Shown one piece after another: positions 5,645 through 5,933 of a DNA stretch of 5,933 bases. This DNA is from an uncultured Prevotella sp. (lineage in GTDB: Bacteria; Bacteroidota; Bacteroidia; Bacteroidales; Bacteroidaceae), in NCBI GenBank assembly GCA_934120735.1, contig CAKOVA010000095.1:1-5933 (forward strand), in the 5' to 3' direction. Under the pieces are notes generated by a model. It did no database searches and had not been told where the DNA came from. It was given only the letters and a program-made list of their open reading frames with translations. Made by a program: the position numbers and the translations under genes. How positions within the stretch are numbered: position 1 is the stretch's first letter; each line of letters opens with the position of its first letter.

Positions 5645-5672
5645 CGCGCGTTTTTCAAAAAATCCCATCAAA

Positions 5673-5706
5673 AAAGCGGCCGCGAAGCGATGTTCACGGC
5701 CGCTTT
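5673..5706. terminator. Bidirectional terminator between tetR and guaA
   Basis: AAAGCGGCCG (5673-5682) pairs perfectly with CGGCCGCTTT (5697-5706) around a 14-base loop. On the minus strand the stem is followed by an unbroken T-run, making a strong intrinsic terminator for guaA. On the plus strand GTCTTTT follows, a weaker tail serving tetR. Confidence 0.85.
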
Positions 5707-5759
5707 GTCTTTTGCAAAATCTATGGTTCAGGCAGAACGCTTCGGCTCAGACGCAAACC

Positions 5760-5933
5760 TCACTCCCACTCGATCGTGCCGCAGGGTTTGGGCGTCAGAT
5801 CGTACAGGACGCGGTTGACGTTCGGGACCTCAGCGGTGATGCGGGCGGTGATGCGCTGCAAAAGCGCGAAGGGGACGTCCTCGACCGTGGCGGTCATGGC
5901 GTCGACGGTGTTGACGGCGCGCAGGATCACGGG
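5760..5933 (-). CDS. guaA: GMP synthase (glutamine-hydrolysing), C-terminal end
   Basis: The last 57 codons of a gene running off the right edge, ending TGA at 5762-5760. The sequence includes AVNTVDAMTATVEDVPFALL, then ITAEVPNVNRVLYDLTPKP, and finishes with CGTIEWE. The TIEWE terminus and the NRVxYDxTxKPPxTIEWE pattern are diagnostic of the GuaA dimerisation domain, the third domain after the glutamine amidotransferase and the ATP pyrophosphatase. GuaA converts XMP, ATP and glutamine to GMP in cytoplasmic purine synthesis. It is a housekeeping chromosomal gene and marks this end as resident DNA. Cys replaces the more usual Pro or Ala in KPxxTIEWE, which is not at the active site. Confidence 0.95.
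   Translation of the reverse strand, partial: PVILRAVNTVDAMTATVEDVPFALLQRITARITAEVPNVNRVLYDLTPKPCGTIEWE

Noticed and set aside
5264..5671. Minus-strand 135-codon frame
   Set aside because: It is antisense to the TetR gene, rich in Arg and His, and runs into the terminator region.

Overview
The window reads as a chromosomal segment of a Gram-positive, gut-type member of the Clostridia. The evidence is a TnpV-like conjugative-transposon protein remnant, a YozG-type small Xre regulator, strong AGGAGG-type ribosome binding sites, and the C-terminus of a housekeeping GMP synthase. No species can be named from sequence alone. There are two compositional halves. Positions 1 to about 4090 are AT-richer with A/T-ending codons. 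Positions from about 4140 to the end are clearly GC-rich with C/G-ending codons. I read the left half as acquired DNA lying next to resident genes.

Layout: (1) 1-180 is non-coding and repeat-rich. It holds three alternating copies of TAGCAAT, a stretch resembling the 3' end of a tRNA, and a nested inverted repeat, together resembling the edge of an integrated element. (2) 181-650 is a graveyard of two mobile-element genes: a tnpV-like gene cut off after 44 codons and a small helix-turn-helix regulator killed by a nonsense codon and a one-base deletion. A good sigma-A-type promoter (372-400) lies between them. (3) 668-3918 is an intact two-gene operon with overlapping stop and start codons. 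The first protein has a DUF262 (GmrS/ParB-like NTPase) domain and no nuclease. The second has DUF262 plus a C-terminal DUF1524 HNH nuclease domain. This is the window's main interest: a tandem-DUF262 arrangement related to type IV restriction (GmrSD, BrxU) and to SspE. (4) 3968-4093 is a 41-codon ORF of unknown function with an excellent ribosome binding site, followed by a terminator.

The GC-rich half holds a short-chain dehydrogenase gene on the minus strand (4220-4978), a divergent TetR-family regulator (5150-5644), and the last 57 codons of guaA on the minus strand (5760-5933). The intergenic region between the dehydrogenase and the regulator carries back-to-back candidate promoters with a palindrome placed to affect both, suggesting that the regulator controls the dehydrogenase and itself. 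Hairpin terminators close the convergent gene pairs at 4146-4179 and 5673-5706.

If the inferences hold, the DUF262 pair is a defence cassette carried into the chromosome on an element whose mobility genes have decayed while the cargo stayed open. Its predicted job is NTP-dependent sensing of foreign or modified DNA by two paralogous DUF262 modules, with cleavage by the HNH domain of the second protein. The dehydrogenase/TetR pair and guaA look like unrelated resident genes.
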